Position numbers and translations under genes: made by a program. Positions 1 through 9,967 of a DNA stretch of 64,000 bases are shown piece after piece; position 1 is the stretch's first letter, and every line of letters starts with the position of its first letter. A model generated the notes under the pieces. That model worked only from the letters and a program-made list of their open reading frames with translations, ran no database searches and was not told the DNA's origin. Source of the DNA: Paraburkholderia hiiakae (GTDB lineage: Bacteria > Pseudomonadota > Gammaproteobacteria > Burkholderiales > Burkholderiaceae); contig NZ_CAJHCQ010000003.1 in the NCBI RefSeq assembly GCF_904848665.1, positions 248,001 through 312,000 on the forward strand. The letters are read 5' to 3'.

Positions 1-667
1 ACAGCACGTCGATGGTCGGATCGGTCTTGTCCTTGTACTCGACTTCGGCTTCAGCGAGCGCCGAGCCGCAGTCGAAGCACCAGTTCACGGGCTTGAGGCC
101 CCGGAACACATAGCCCTTCTCGATGATCTTCGCGAGTGCGCGGATCTCGCCGGCCTCGTTCACGAAGTTCATCGTCTTGTACGGGTTGTTCCAGTCGCCG
201 AGCACGCCCAGGCGCTTGAAGCCCTTCTTCTGCGTCTCGATCTGGCCGGCCGCGTACTCGCGCGCCTTCTGCATCACTTCCTGGGCGGGCAGCGACTTGC
301 CGAACTGCTTTTCGATCTGGATTTCGATCGGCATGCCGTGGCAGTCCCAGCCCGGCACGTAGACCGCGTCGAAGCCCGCAAGGTTGCGCGCCTTGACGAT
401 CATGTCCTTGAGGATCTTGTTCACCGCGTGGCCGAGGTGGATGTCGCCGTTCGCATACGGCGGCCCGTCGTGCAGGATGAACTTCTTGCGGCCCTTCGAG
501 GCCGCGCGGATCTTCTCGTAAACCTGGTTCTCTTCCCATTCCTTGACCCATTGCGGCTCGCGCTTGGGCAGGTCGCCGCGCATCGGGAACGGAGTGTCGA
601 GCAGGTTGACGGGGTACTTCGATTCGGACTTCTGCGGCTTGCCGGAGGATGCTTTTTTATCGCTCAT
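1..667 (-). CDS. ileS: Isoleucine--tRNA ligase, N-terminal part (cut by window edge)
   Basis: Class I aminoacyl-tRNA synthetase that charges tRNA-Ile in the cytoplasm. The first 222 residues are visible; the remainder, including the KMSKS loop and editing domain, lies beyond the left edge. The class I HIGH signature appears as HLGH at about residues 77-80, preceded by the IleS-typical [10 protein letters not shown], and the [10 protein letters not shown] block follows around residues 106-115. The ATG start is followed by a lysine/serine-rich lead. ribF lies 143 bp upstream on the same strand, the usual ribF-ileS order in proteobacteria. Confidence 0.97.
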   Translation of the reverse strand, partial: MSDKKASSGKPQKSESKYPVNLLDTPFPMRGDLPKREPQWVKEWEENQVYEKIRAASKGRKKFILHDGPPYANGDIHLGHAVNKILKDMIVKARNLAGFDAVYVPGWDCHGMPIEIQIEKQFGKSLPAQEVMQKAREYAAGQIETQKKGFKRLGVLGDWNNPYKTMNFVNEAGEIRALAKIIEKGYVFRGLKPVNWCFDCGSALAEAEVEYKDKTDPTIDVL

Positions 668-810
668 GGTGAGATCACGTGGAATTCAGGGGATGCATGG
701 CGTCAGCGTTGCGGCCGATGCCGCGCAACCGTCGCCTCGGGCGCTGCATGCCGTGCTTTTTCGCACGCGGCGCCTGGGGGGCGGGGCAGCCCGCGCACGC
801 GGGCCGCAGG

Positions 811-1806
811 TCACCTAATTCGGTCAGTGGCCGAGGTGGCGAAGCCGGTGGATGCGCCGCCGGCCACGTCGGCGCCCGCGGCGGCGAACCACGCGCGGGT
901 GTTCGCCACGTCGCGAGCGATCGCGGCGGTGAGCGTTTCGAGGTCGGGAAACTTCTCCTCGTCGCGCAGCTTCTTGAGGAACTCGACGCGCACGAGCTTG
1001 CCGTAGGCGTCGCCGTGCCAGTCGAGCAGATGCACTTCAAGCAGCACGCGGCCCGAGTCGTCCACGGTCGGGCGCAGGCCGAGGCTCGCGACGCCTGGCA
1101 GCGGGCGGTCGCCCATGCCATGCACCATCACGACGAAAATGCCCTTGAGCGCCGGCCGCTTGTGGCCGATCAGCAGGTTCATCGTGGGGAAGCCGAGGTC
1201 GCGGCCGAGCTTCAGACCATGCGTGACGTGCGCGCTGATGTGATAGCCGCGGCCAAGCGAGGCGCGCGCGGCGTCGAGGTCGCCCGCGTGCAGTTGAGCG
1301 CGCACGGCGGAGCTGGAAATGCGCACGCCCGAGGGGTCGGCCACCGTCGCCATCTGTTCGACTTCGAAGCCGTGCTGCGCGCCCGCGGCCTGCAGCGAGG
1401 CGAAGTCGCCCGCGCGCTTGGCGCCATAGCGGAAGTCGTCGCCGATCATCATCCAGCGCGCGTGCAGGCCGCCCACGATGATGCGTTCGACGAACGCCTC
1501 GGGCGACTGGCTTGCGAACGTGTGGTTGAAATGCTCGACCACGACCCGGTCCACGCCGTTTTCGCGCAGCGCCTCGAGCTTGTCGCGCAGCATGGCGATG
1601 CGCGGCGGGGCGCTGGCCGGGTTGAAGAACTCGCGCGGATGCGGCTCGAAGGTCATCACGCAGACGGGCAGGCCGCGCGCGTCGGCTGCCGCGCGCACGC
1701 GCGCGAGCAATGCCTGATGCCCGCGGTGGACACCGTCGAAATTGCCGATGGTCAGCGCGCAGGGCGCGCGGCTTTCGGCATTGGGAAGACCGCGGAAGAC
1801 TCTCAC
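811..1806 (-). CDS. ribF: Bifunctional riboflavin kinase / FAD synthetase
   Basis: Converts riboflavin to FMN and then to FAD in the cytoplasm. The 331-residue length is normal. The N-terminal FMN adenylyltransferase domain carries the nucleotidyltransferase motif GNFDGVHRGH at about residues 21-30. The C-terminal flavokinase domain carries GFPTMN and the KGIFVV strand. The start is GTG. It is divergent from purN, with about 180 bp between them that must hold both promoters. It completes the riboflavin pathway genes found at 43-50 kb in this window. Confidence 0.96.
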   Translation of the reverse strand: MRVFRGLPNAESRAPCALTIGNFDGVHRGHQALLARVRAAADARGLPVCVMTFEPHPREFFNPASAPPRIAMLRDKLEALRENGVDRVVVEHFNHTFASQSPEAFVERIIVGGLHARWMMIGDDFRYGAKRAGDFASLQAAGAQHGFEVEQMATVADPSGVRISSSAVRAQLHAGDLDAARASLGRGYHISAHVTHGLKLGRDLGFPTMNLLIGHKRPALKGIFVVMVHGMGDRPLPGVASLGLRPTVDDSGRVLLEVHLLDWHGDAYGKLVRVEFLKKLRDEEKFPDLETLTAAIARDVANTRAWFAAAGADVAGGASTGFATSATDRIR

Positions 1807-1985
1807 GATAGCGGAACCTGGTGGAACCTCGAAAAGCGCGCTGGCGCAGCACGCGTGCTAAGGACCTTCTGACTTGGCCACTCGCGGCCCAAGGACCGCG
1901 ACGAAACAGAAGATTATAAACGCAGGAGGCGACGATCGCCGCCGCACGAGCGTTGAGCAGGCCCCCCCGATGATAAAATCCGCGG

Positions 1986-2645
1986 ATGAAAAATCTCGTT
2001 ATCCTGATTTCGGGGCGGGGCAGCAACATGGAAGCCATCGTGCGCGCTTGCGCGCAGGAAGCTTGGGGCGCACGTATCGCCGCCGTGATTGCCAACCGTC
2101 CTGACGCCGCGGGCCTCGCGTTCGCGGCTGCAAACGGCATTGCCACGGCGGTCGTCGACCACCGTCAGTTTCCCGATCGCGCCAGCTTCGACACGGCGCT
2201 CGCTCAAGTCATCGACGGCTATGCGCCGGATCTCGTCGTGCTGGCGGGCTTCATGCGCGTGCTGACTGAATCGTTCGTCGGCCATTATGCGGGTCGGATG
2301 CTGAATATTCATCCCTCGCTGCTGCCGATGTTTCCGGGCCTCAAGACGCATCAGCAGGCGCTCGACGCGGGCTGTCGCGTGCACGGCGCGACGGTGCATT
2401 TCGTCACGCCTACACTGGATCATGGTCCGATCGTCGCGCAGTCGGTGGTTCCGGTGCGCGCGGGCGACGCCGCTGCGGCGCTCGCCGCGCGCGTGCTCAA
2501 GACTGAACATGTGATGTATCCGCGCGCGGTGCGCTGGTTCGTCGAAGGGCGCCTCGCGCTCGACGGCGCACGCGTGACGCTCACGCCAGCCGAGCCACAA
2601 TGGCTCTTCTTTGACGACTCGCAAGCCGCCGGGGAGGGCGCATGA
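1986..2645 (+). CDS. purN: Phosphoribosylglycinamide formyltransferase
   Basis: Transfers a formyl group from 10-formyltetrahydrofolate to GAR, the third step of purine synthesis. Of its 219 residues, the N-terminal GRGSNMEAI loop binds the GAR phosphate. The block MLNIHPSLLP holds the catalytic Asn and His, and the later TLDHGPIV segment supplies the active-site Asp. The stop overlaps the next start in an ATGA, so the following methyltransferase gene is probably translationally coupled. Confidence 0.96.
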   Translation: MKNLVILISGRGSNMEAIVRACAQEAWGARIAAVIANRPDAAGLAFAAANGIATAVVDHRQFPDRASFDTALAQVIDGYAPDLVVLAGFMRVLTESFVGHYAGRMLNIHPSLLPMFPGLKTHQQALDAGCRVHGATVHFVTPTLDHGPIVAQSVVPVRAGDAAAALAARVLKTEHVMYPRAVRWFVEGRLALDGARVTLTPAEPQWLFFDDSQAAGEGA

Positions 2646-4033
2646 GACTGCATGGATTTCTGATTGGACAAACCGAAACGTTGCTCGCCGACGTCCTCAA
2701 ATTCACGGGCCCAGCCGACGCGGTGACGAGCCGCTTCTTCCGCGAGCATCCGAAGCTCGGCCACGCCGAGCGCGGCGTGATCGCCGAAGCCGTGTTCGCC
2801 GTGCTGCGCCGGCGCATGGAGTTCGCACACCTCGCCGAGAGCGGCGCGGGCAGCCCGACGCGCCGCCTCACGCTGCTCGGTCTCATGGCGACTGCGGGCC
2901 GTTCGGCGATCCGTCCGTTCGTTTCCGACGCCGAGGCCAGCTGGCTCGAGCACGTTTCGAAGATCGACCCGGCGAGCCTGCCGCAGCGCGTGCAGCTGAA
3001 CCTGCCGGAGTGGATCATGAAAGCGCTGGAAACGCGCTTCGAGCCCGCCGAACTCACGCAACTGGCCTCCGCGCTGAACTACCCGGCGCCGCTCGATCTA
3101 CGCGCCAACCCCATCAAGGCGAACCGCGACGAACTGATTCGCTCGCTGTCCGAGTCGGGCATCGAAGGCGGCGAAACGCCGTTCGCGCCGTTCGGCGTGC
3201 GCGTGACGGGCAAGCCCGCGCTCTCGAAACTCGACGCGTTCAAGAACGGCTGGTTCGAGGTGCAGGACGAGGGCAGCCAGTTGCTGTGCACGATCCTGGC
3301 TCCGCGCCGCGGCGAGATGGTCGTGGACTTCTGCGCGGGCGCGGGCGGCAAGACGCTGGCACTCGGCGCAATGATGCGCTCGACGGGCCGGCTCTACGCC
3401 TTCGACGTGTCCGAGCGGCGCCTCGCCAAGCTCAAGCCGCGCCTCGCGCGCAGCGGCCTTTCGAACGTCAATCCGGTGCTGATCGACAGCGAGCATGACG
3501 CCAAGATCAAGCGACTGATCGGCAAGATCGACCGCGTGCTCGTGGACGCGCCGTGCTCGGGCCTCGGCACGCTGCGCCGCAACCCCGACCTCAAGTGGCG
3601 CCAGTCGCCAGAGTCGATCGCCGAACTCGCGCCCAAACAGCTGTCGATTCTCACGAGCGCGGCGCGCCTGCTCAAGCGCGGCGGGCGTCTCGTCTACGCG
3701 ACCTGCAGCATTCTCGAAGCCGAGAACGAAGCGGTCGTGAAGCAGTTCCTCGAGGCGCACCCCGACTTCGTGCTGGTGAGCGCGCGCGACGTGCTGGCCG
3801 AGCAGCGTGTGGGCCTCGACACGGGCGACTACCTGGCGCTGTGGCCGCACCGCCACGCCACCGACGGCTTCTTTGCCGCCGTGCTGGAGCGTCGCGGCGA
3901 AGCCCAGCCTAAGGCGAAGGCGGCAGGCGCGCAGACCACGCCCGAGGAAGCCTCGGCGGTGCAGGAAACGTCCGACGCGATCGCAAAGGCGCAGGAAAGC
4001 GAAGCCGCCGAGCCGGACGCCGCGCTGGACTAA
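2642..4033 (+). CDS. RsmB/NOP-type rRNA (cytosine-C5) methyltransferase
   Basis: SAM-dependent m5C RNA methyltransferase of the RsmB/NOP2/Sun family, 463 residues. The SAM-binding motif DFCAGAGGKTLALG is at about residues 230-243. The two active-site cysteines lie in APCSGLGTLRRNP and in ATCSI, the motif IV and VI cysteines of the family. The N-terminal third is a helical NusB-like or RNA-binding region, and the last ~50 residues are an Ala/Glu-rich low-complexity tail. It overlaps purN by 4 bp. The family is known to methylate 16S rRNA C967 (RsmB) or related sites; which site this protein targets cannot be read from sequence. Confidence 0.88.
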   Translation: MRLHGFLIGQTETLLADVLKFTGPADAVTSRFFREHPKLGHAERGVIAEAVFAVLRRRMEFAHLAESGAGSPTRRLTLLGLMATAGRSAIRPFVSDAEASWLEHVSKIDPASLPQRVQLNLPEWIMKALETRFEPAELTQLASALNYPAPLDLRANPIKANRDELIRSLSESGIEGGETPFAPFGVRVTGKPALSKLDAFKNGWFEVQDEGSQLLCTILAPRRGEMVVDFCAGAGGKTLALGAMMRSTGRLYAFDVSERRLAKLKPRLARSGLSNVNPVLIDSEHDAKIKRLIGKIDRVLVDAPCSGLGTLRRNPDLKWRQSPESIAELAPKQLSILTSAARLLKRGGRLVYATCSILEAENEAVVKQFLEAHPDFVLVSARDVLAEQRVGLDTGDYLALWPHRHATDGFFAAVLERRGEAQPKAKAAGAQTTPEEASAVQETSDAIAKAQESEAAEPDAALD

Positions 4034-4119
4034 GCGCGCGGCAGGCAGCCGCGATGCGGGACCGTCCAGCCGGTACGAGCCGGGCGGCCCCGCAAAATCG
4101 CCAGTGACTGAGTGTCAGG

Positions 4120-4400
4120 CTGCGTCGTGTTGGCCGACCGCTCGTTGCGTAAAGGCGACACCATAAGCGTAGGCGGCATTCAGGGCCAGGTGACGCAAAT
4201 CCGCCGTCGTGCGAAGTCTTGACGGCATCGAGACCCTGATTCCCAACGTTCCGACGCCGTTTCTCATCGAGTTTTCAGGCGACGGCGCACAACTCGAACT
4301 AGGATTGTTAATAGAGGATGCTGCGGTCGGCGCGACCGGGGTGCGCTCAGTTGCGGATCGCGCCGTGGAAGGATGGATGGGGCCAGATGATGCGAAAAGG
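4120..4400 (+). pseudogene. Remnant of an MscS-type mechanosensitive channel gene
   Basis: Around 4130-4220 one frame reads LRKGDTISVGGIQGQVTQIR, the beta-domain signature of MscS channels, and then hits a TGA. The continuation RSLDGIETLIPN, which normally follows directly, is in another frame from 4209. It then drifts through LELGLLIEDAAVGATGVRS, resembling the LELxFWIEDPExGxxNVRS block of large MscS homologues. No membrane helices remain upstream and there is no usable start. I read this as a deletion remnant of a channel gene with at least one frameshift. Confidence 0.6.
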
Positions 4401-4601
4401 GTCGATTGGGGTGCGGCAAAGCGCCTCGAAACGTCCTTCAGACGTTGACGCCGTAACCATTAAAGAAAAAAATCTTCCTTTGTTACAAACACTTGGAACG
4501 GTTCTAGTAGAATGCCGTCCAACCGGATCTAATCGCTTTCACTTTCTTGACACCGGCGCCTGGCTGAAAGGCCGACGCGCTTCGTTTCACAGGTAAATGC
4601 C
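4401..4601 (+). other. Intergenic region upstream of the desaturase gene
   Basis: The rest of the 567-bp gap between the methyltransferase and the desaturase. It becomes AT-richer at 4450-4520, with a TAGAAT hexamer near 4507 that could be a -10 element for the desaturase. No confident -35 partner and no RNA gene were seen. Confidence 0.3.
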
Positions 4602-5798
4602 TTGTTGAACTCCCTGCTTGATTTCCTCGCCCACGGCGTGCTCCATTTCTCGTGGTGGCAGATCGTGCTGTTCGCGGCGGTGGTCACCCACATCACGATT
4701 ATCGGCGTGACGGTGTACCTGCACCGCTGCCAGGCGCACCGCGCGCTGGACCTGCACCCCATCGCGAGCCACTTCTTCCGTTTCTGGCTGTGGATGACCA
4801 CGGGCATGCTTACGGGCCAGTGGGCGGCGATCCACCGGAAGCACCACGCCAAGTGCGAAACGGAAGAAGATCCGCACAGCCCGCAAACGCGTGGCATCTG
4901 GAAGGTGCTGCTCGAAGGCGCTGAGCTCTATCGCACCGAAGCGAAGAACGAAGAAACGCTGCGCCGCTTCAGCCACGGCACGCCCAACGACTGGATGGAG
5001 CGCAACGTCTACACGCGCTACCCCATTCTCGGCGTGAGCATCATGATGGTGATCGACGTCGCGCTGTTCGGCGCCGTCGGCCTCACCGTGTGGGCCGTGC
5101 AAATGGCGTGGATCCCGTTCTGGGCTGCTGGCGTCGTGAATGGCCTCGGTCACTTCTGGGGCTACCGCAACTTCAATTCGTCTGACGCAAGCACGAACCT
5201 TCTTCCGTTCGGCATCATCATCGGCGGCGAGGAACTGCACAACAACCACCACACGTTCGCGACTTCCGCGAAGCTCTCGAACAAGTGGTACGAGTTCGAT
5301 ATCGGCTGGATGTATATCCGCATGATGCAGGCGGTGGGTCTTGCCAAGGTGAAGAAGGTCGCGCCTACGCCGCGCCTTACCAAGGGCAAGCTGGTGCCCG
5401 ATCACGAAACGCTGCAGGCCGTGCTGTCCAATCGCTACGAAGTGATGGCGCGTTACGCCAAGGCCGTGAAGCAGGCATACCGCCAGGAGCTCGCGCACCT
5501 CAAGGAAGTGGGCGAGCGCGAGAAGTACAAGGTCATGCGCGGCGCGCGCAATTGGTTCGACAAGGAAGAAGCCAGCCTGAACGAGCCGCAGAAGCGCCAG
5601 CTTCCGCAAATTTTCGCGAACAGCCAGAAGCTGCGCACGTATATCGAACTGCGTAACGAACTGGCCGCGATCTGGGAACGTTCGAGCGCCTCGCGCGAAC
5701 AACTGCTCACGCAGCTCCAGGATTGGTGCCATCGCGCTGAACAAAGCGGTATCAAGGCGCTGCAGGAATTCGCGTCGCGCCTGCGCCGTTACGCCTGA
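4602..5798 (+). CDS. Membrane fatty acid (acyl-CoA type) desaturase
   Basis: Di-iron integral membrane desaturase that inserts a cis double bond into acyl chains. The three histidine clusters are present: HRCQAH at about residues 41-46, HRKHH at about 76-80, and HNNHH at about 211-215. Hydrophobic helices flank the first and second clusters. At 398 residues it is longer than minimal OLE1/DesC proteins because of a charged C-terminal region of about 130 residues rich in Lys, Arg and Glu, which may be cytoplasmic. The start is TTG (4602 or 4605), with no in-frame ATG nearby. Confidence 0.88.
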   Translation: MLNSLLDFLAHGVLHFSWWQIVLFAAVVTHITIIGVTVYLHRCQAHRALDLHPIASHFFRFWLWMTTGMLTGQWAAIHRKHHAKCETEEDPHSPQTRGIWKVLLEGAELYRTEAKNEETLRRFSHGTPNDWMERNVYTRYPILGVSIMMVIDVALFGAVGLTVWAVQMAWIPFWAAGVVNGLGHFWGYRNFNSSDASTNLLPFGIIIGGEELHNNHHTFATSAKLSNKWYEFDIGWMYIRMMQAVGLAKVKKVAPTPRLTKGKLVPDHETLQAVLSNRYEVMARYAKAVKQAYRQELAHLKEVGEREKYKVMRGARNWFDKEEASLNEPQKRQLPQIFANSQKLRTYIELRNELAAIWERSSASREQLLTQLQDWCHRAEQSGIKALQEFASRLRRYA

Positions 5799-5874
5799 TT
5801 GGCCACATCGTCCCGAGGGGATTTTGGCCCCTCAGTGGGGCGTAAGAAAATCCTTTAGAATGACGAGACGTCAC

Positions 5875-5902
5875 AAAACCCCGCGCTGGCGGGGTTTTTC
5901 TT
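5875..5902 (+). terminator. Intrinsic terminator after the desaturase gene
   Basis: GC stem CCCCGC / GCGGGG with a four-base loop (GCTG), preceded by AAAA and followed by TTTTTCTTTTT. It ends desaturase transcription before nadA. Confidence 0.85.
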
Positions 5903-5970
5903 TTTGGGCCGCAAAAAAGCCGGAGTCCCCACAATGGCTTCAATGGCGCGGCGATCCGTAGAGGCAGGAG

Positions 5971-7104
5971 ATGATGAGTCAGGCAATCAGGAAGGTCGAA
6001 TACGACCGGCCGCAGGGTGCCGTCTGCAGCGTTGGACAGGCTTGGGCGCGTGTACCCGATGCACCGTCCACGGCAGAACGCGTTGCATTGAAGGAGCGGA
6101 TTCGCGCGTTGCTCAAGCGCGAGAAGGCGGTGCTTGTCGCGCACTATTATGTGGACCCTGAATTGCAGGAGCTCGCCGACGAAACCGGCGGCTGCGTGGC
6201 CGATTCGCTCGAGATGGCGCGTTTTGGCCGCGACCACGAGGCACAGACGCTCGTCGTGGCAGGCGTGCGCTTCATGGGGGAGACGGCGAAGATTCTGAGC
6301 CCGAACAAGCGCATTCTCATGCCCGACCTCGACGCGACCTGTTCGCTTGACCTCGGCTGCCCGATCGACGAGTTCTCGGCGTTTTGCGACGAGCATCCGG
6401 ACCGCACCGTGGTCGTTTATGCGAACACGAGCGCGGCCGTGAAGGCACGCGCGGACTGGATGGTCACGTCGTCGATCGGCCTCGAGATCGTCGCCGACCT
6501 GCACGCCAGGGGCGAAAAAATTCTGTGGGCGCCGGACCGGCACCTGGGCAGCTACATCCAGAAGAAGACTGGCGCGGACATGTTGCTGTGGCAGGGCTCG
6601 TGCCTCGTGCACGACGAGTTCAAGGGCATCGAGCTCGACCAGCTGCGCGCCGAATACCCGGACGCAAAGATTCTCGTCCACCCCGAATCGCCGGAAGGTG
6701 TCGTCGCGCTTGCGGACGTGGTCGGCTCGACCACGCAGCTGATCGACGCCGCCGTGAAGCTCGACGCGCAACGCTTCATCGTCGCAACCGATTTGGGCAT
6801 CCTGCACAAGATGCGCCTCGCGGCACCGGGCAAGACCTTCATCGAAGCGCCCACGGCCGGCAACAGCGCCACCTGCAAGAGCTGCGCGCATTGCCCGTGG
6901 ATGGCCATGAACGGCCTCTCGAACCTTGCCGACGTGCTGGAGCGCGGCCACAACGAGATTCACGTCGACACCGCGATCGGTGAGCGCGCGCGTCTGCCGA
7001 TCGATCGCATGCTGGCGTTCGCGGTAGAGCACAAGCGCCGCGTCCAGGCGAGCGGCGACCTCGCGCGCGACACGGCGTTGTTCTCGCAAGTGGGGGCGGC
7101 ATAA
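5971..7104 (+). CDS. nadA: Quinolinate synthase A
   Basis: 4Fe-4S enzyme that condenses iminoaspartate with dihydroxyacetone phosphate to quinolinate in de novo NAD synthesis. It has 377 residues. The three cluster-ligand cysteines are visible in CSLDLGC, in GSCLVHDEF and in the C-terminal [15 protein letters not shown] precedes the ATGATG start, so either Met could be used. nadC begins immediately after the stop codon, making an operon. Confidence 0.97.
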   Translation: MMSQAIRKVEYDRPQGAVCSVGQAWARVPDAPSTAERVALKERIRALLKREKAVLVAHYYVDPELQELADETGGCVADSLEMARFGRDHEAQTLVVAGVRFMGETAKILSPNKRILMPDLDATCSLDLGCPIDEFSAFCDEHPDRTVVVYANTSAAVKARADWMVTSSIGLEIVADLHARGEKILWAPDRHLGSYIQKKTGADMLLWQGSCLVHDEFKGIELDQLRAEYPDAKILVHPESPEGVVALADVVGSTTQLIDAAVKLDAQRFIVATDLGILHKMRLAAPGKTFIEAPTAGNSATCKSCAHCPWMAMNGLSNLADVLERGHNEIHVDTAIGERARLPIDRMLAFAVEHKRRVQASGDLARDTALFSQVGAA

Positions 7105-8004
7105 ATGGGTGCACTCGAATTGCTCGCAGTCGATGCGGTTTCGCCCGTGCTCGATGAAGTGCGCGCTCAGTACGGCGCAGCGTTCGACGCCGCGATCGTA
7201 CGCAACGTGGCCGACGCGCTCGCGGAAGACGTAGGCCCTGGCGACCAGACTGGCCGCCTCGTGCCCGCCGATGAAATGCGCGACGCTCGCATCATCGTGC
7301 GTGAAGAGGCCGTGCTGTGCGGCGTGCTCTGGTTCGACGGCGTGGTGAAGCACGTTGATCCGCGCATCGAGGTGCGCTGGCACTATCGCGAAGGCGATCG
7401 CATGGCCGCCGACACGACCGTATGCTCGCTGCGCGGTCCGGCGCGCTCGCTGCTCACGGCCGAGCGCAACGCGATGAACTTCCTGCAACTGCTTTCGGGC
7501 GTGGCAAGCGTGACGCGGCGCTACGTCGATATGATCGCGCACACCAGTACGCGTATCCTGGACACGCGCAAGACGCTGCCCGGCCTGCGCCTCGCGCAGA
7601 AGTACGCGGTGCGCGTGGGCGGCGGCGCAAACCAGCGCCTCGCGCTTTACGACGGCATCCTGATCAAGGAAAACCACATCGCTGCGGCCGGCGGTGTGGA
7701 CGCGGCGATGGACGCAGCGCTCGCGCTCGACGCGGGCGTGCCGATCCAGATTGAAGTCGAGACGATCGAACAGCTCGAAACGGCGCTCGCGCACGGCGCC
7801 AAGTCGGTCCTGCTCGACAACTTCTCGTTCGACATGATGCGCGACGCGGTGAAGCTCACGGCGGGGCGCGCGGTGCTCGAAGTCTCGGGCGGCGTGAACT
7901 TCGACACGGTGCGCACGATCGCGGAAACGGGCGTGGACCAGGTATCGATTGGCGCATTGACGAAAGACGTGCGCGCGACGGACTTCTCGATGCGCATTGT
8001 CTGA
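7105..8004 (+). CDS. nadC: Nicotinate-nucleotide pyrophosphorylase (carboxylating)
   Basis: Converts quinolinate and PRPP to nicotinate mononucleotide, the step after NadA. At 299 residues it shows the family blocks LLTAERNAMNFLQ, ILDTRKTLPGLR and KENHI, which carry the phosphate and quinolinate-binding Arg and Lys residues. It ends with a glycine-rich phosphate loop (VSGGVN...GVDQVSIG). It is directly adjacent to nadA and ends in a strong terminator facing nadB. Confidence 0.97.
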   Translation: MGALELLAVDAVSPVLDEVRAQYGAAFDAAIVRNVADALAEDVGPGDQTGRLVPADEMRDARIIVREEAVLCGVLWFDGVVKHVDPRIEVRWHYREGDRMAADTTVCSLRGPARSLLTAERNAMNFLQLLSGVASVTRRYVDMIAHTSTRILDTRKTLPGLRLAQKYAVRVGGGANQRLALYDGILIKENHIAAAGGVDAAMDAALALDAGVPIQIEVETIEQLETALAHGAKSVLLDNFSFDMMRDAVKLTAGRAVLEVSGGVNFDTVRTIAETGVDQVSIGALTKDVRATDFSMRIV

Positions 8005-8035
8005 ATCAGTAAATTCGTCGGGCTGAACTGAAACG

Positions 8036-8072
8036 AAAAGGCCGCCTCGCAATGAGGCGGCCTTTGTTTTTG
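8036..8072. terminator. Terminator between nadC and nadB
   Basis: Twelve-base stem AAAGGCCGCCTC / GAGGCGGCCTTT with a short loop, flanked by A-rich and T-rich runs. It can serve both converging transcripts. Confidence 0.85.
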
Positions 8073-8094
8073 CGGCGCGTTTAGTACGTAGGTC

Positions 8095-9696
8095 TTAAGA
8101 AATCGTGCGATTGCGTACGCGCTCCGGCGCGAGCACGCTCGGCAGCGCCTTGGGCAGCGAGTTCGGCCAGTCACGGCTGTAGTGCAGGCCGCGGCTCTCG
8201 CGGCGCGAGCGCGCACTTTCCACGATCAGCGAAGCGACTTCGACGAGGTTGCGCAATTCCAGCAGGTCGCGCGTGACGCGGAAATTCGCGTAGTACTCGA
8301 GAATCTCATCACGCAGCAGGGCGATGCGATGCTGCGCGCGCTCGAGCCGCTTGTCGGTGCGCACGATGCCGACGTAATTCCACATCAGCCGGCGCAGCTC
8401 GTCCCAGTTGTGGGCAACGACGACTTCCTCGTCGGAATCGGAAACGCGGCTTTCGTCCCAGTCGGGCAGCGGCGCGTGCGCGCCAGCGCTGAAGCCTTCT
8501 TCTTCGATCGCCCCCGCGGTCGAGCGGCCGATCACGAGGCACTCCAGCAGCGAATTGCTCGCGAGGCGGTTCGCGCCGTGCAGGCCTGTGTACGAAGTCT
8601 CGCCCACGGCGTAGAGGCCCGCAAGATCGGTGCGCCCGGCCAGATCGGTGACGACGCCGCCACAGGTATAGTGCGCGGCGGGCACGACCGGAATCGGCTC
8701 TTTCGTGATGTCGATGCCGAACTCGCGGCAGCGCGCGAGGATGGTCGGGAAGTGCTCCTCAAGAAACGCCGGCGGTTGATGGCTGATGTCGAGTTGCACG
8801 CAGTCGATGCCGTGCTTCTTGATCTCGAAGTCGATCGCGCGGGCGACGATATCGCGCGGCGCCAACTCGGCGCGCGCGTCGTGCGCGGGCATGAAGCGCG
8901 TGCCGTCGGGCAGGCGCAGCACGCCGCCTTCGCCACGCACCGCTTCGGAAATGAGGAACGACTTGGCGTGCGGGTGAAAGAGGCAGGTGGGGTGGAACTG
9001 GATGAACTCCATGTTCGCCACGCGGCAGCCCGCGCGCCACGCCATGGCGATGCCGTCGCCTGTGGCCGTGTCGGGGTTCGTCGTGTAGAGGTAGACCTTG
9101 CCCGCGCCGCCCGTGGCGAGCACCGTGTGCGGCGCCTGGATCGTCACCGTGCGGTCGTTCTTCAGATCGAGCGCATACAGGCCGTGGCAACGACGGCCCG
9201 GCAGACCCAGGCGGTCGGACGTGATGACGTCAATCGCCTGATGGTCTTCGAGGATCGTGATGTTCGGGTGCGAGCGGGCACGCTCGAGCAGCGTTTGCAC
9301 GACGGCGTGGCCGGTTGCATCGGCGGCGTGGATGATGCGGCGATGGCTGTGGCCGCCTTCGCGCGTGAGGTGAAAGCCGAGTTCGGCTGCTGCGTCCTTC
9401 GTGAACGGCACGTCTTGGGCGATCAGCCATTCGATAGCCTCGCGGCCATGCTCGACGATGTAGCGTGTCGCCGCCTCGTCGCACAGGCCGCCGCCGGCGA
9501 CGAGCGTATCGTCCACGTGGTTCTCCACGCTGTCGGCCGAATCGAGCACGGCGGCAATACCGCCTTGCGCGCGGTCGCTCGCGCCTTCGGTCATCGCGCG
9601 CTTGGCGATGATGACGACGCGACGCGAGTCTGCGAGATTCAGCGCGACGCTCAGTCCTGCGAGGCCGCTGCCGACGATCGCTACATCGAAATTCAT
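8095..9696 (-). CDS. nadB: L-aspartate oxidase
   Basis: FAD flavoprotein that oxidises L-aspartate to iminoaspartate, the substrate of NadA. The 533 residues have the Rossmann FAD motif GSGLAGLSVALNLA at residues 9-22. They also have the succinate dehydrogenase/fumarate reductase-like active-site blocks EGGHSHRRIIHA and LGATGGAGKVY-type segment, and the HGANRLASNSLLE motif near residue 380. It sits convergent to nadAC rather than in the same operon, so the three genes of the aspartate route to quinolinate and NaMN are clustered but not co-transcribed. Confidence 0.97.
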   Translation of the reverse strand: MNFDVAIVGSGLAGLSVALNLADSRRVVIIAKRAMTEGASDRAQGGIAAVLDSADSVENHVDDTLVAGGGLCDEAATRYIVEHGREAIEWLIAQDVPFTKDAAAELGFHLTREGGHSHRRIIHAADATGHAVVQTLLERARSHPNITILEDHQAIDVITSDRLGLPGRRCHGLYALDLKNDRTVTIQAPHTVLATGGAGKVYLYTTNPDTATGDGIAMAWRAGCRVANMEFIQFHPTCLFHPHAKSFLISEAVRGEGGVLRLPDGTRFMPAHDARAELAPRDIVARAIDFEIKKHGIDCVQLDISHQPPAFLEEHFPTILARCREFGIDITKEPIPVVPAAHYTCGGVVTDLAGRTDLAGLYAVGETSYTGLHGANRLASNSLLECLVIGRSTAGAIEEEGFSAGAHAPLPDWDESRVSDSDEEVVVAHNWDELRRLMWNYVGIVRTDKRLERAQHRIALLRDEILEYYANFRVTRDLLELRNLVEVASLIVESARSRRESRGLHYSRDWPNSLPKALPSVLAPERVRNRTIS

Positions 9697-9907
9697 GATC
9701 CTGCTTCTCCGTCTCTCTTGTTCTACGCTTTGTGGCTACCGCATTCGCCGCGGTCCTGCGCCGTCGCGGGCATATGACATGCGTGTGGCAGCCGGTATAA
9801 AGCGGGAAGCATACTCCGAGAGAGGAGCGAACGGATAGCGGCAGTTCGGGCGCTGCCGTTAAAACACCGTTGCGTGACGCGAACCGAAGCGGGGCGGGCG
9901 CGCAAAA

Positions 9908-9940
9908 AGAAAAACCCCGCTAAAAAGCGGGGTTTTTCTG
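9908..9940. terminator. Terminator downstream of rpmBG
   Basis: AAAAACCCCGC / GCGGGGTTTTT stem with a TAAAAA loop. It lies 28 bp past the rpmG stop on the minus strand, and its symmetric A/T flanks allow termination in either direction. Confidence 0.8.
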
Positions 9941-9967
9941 TCTTCGTCAGGCTCGAAACCCGATCAA

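Noticed and set aside
5752..8052. A 766-codon minus-strand open frame over nadA and nadC
   Set aside because: It is antisense to two clear genes, shows no domain, and arises because high third-position GC removes stops from the opposite strand.
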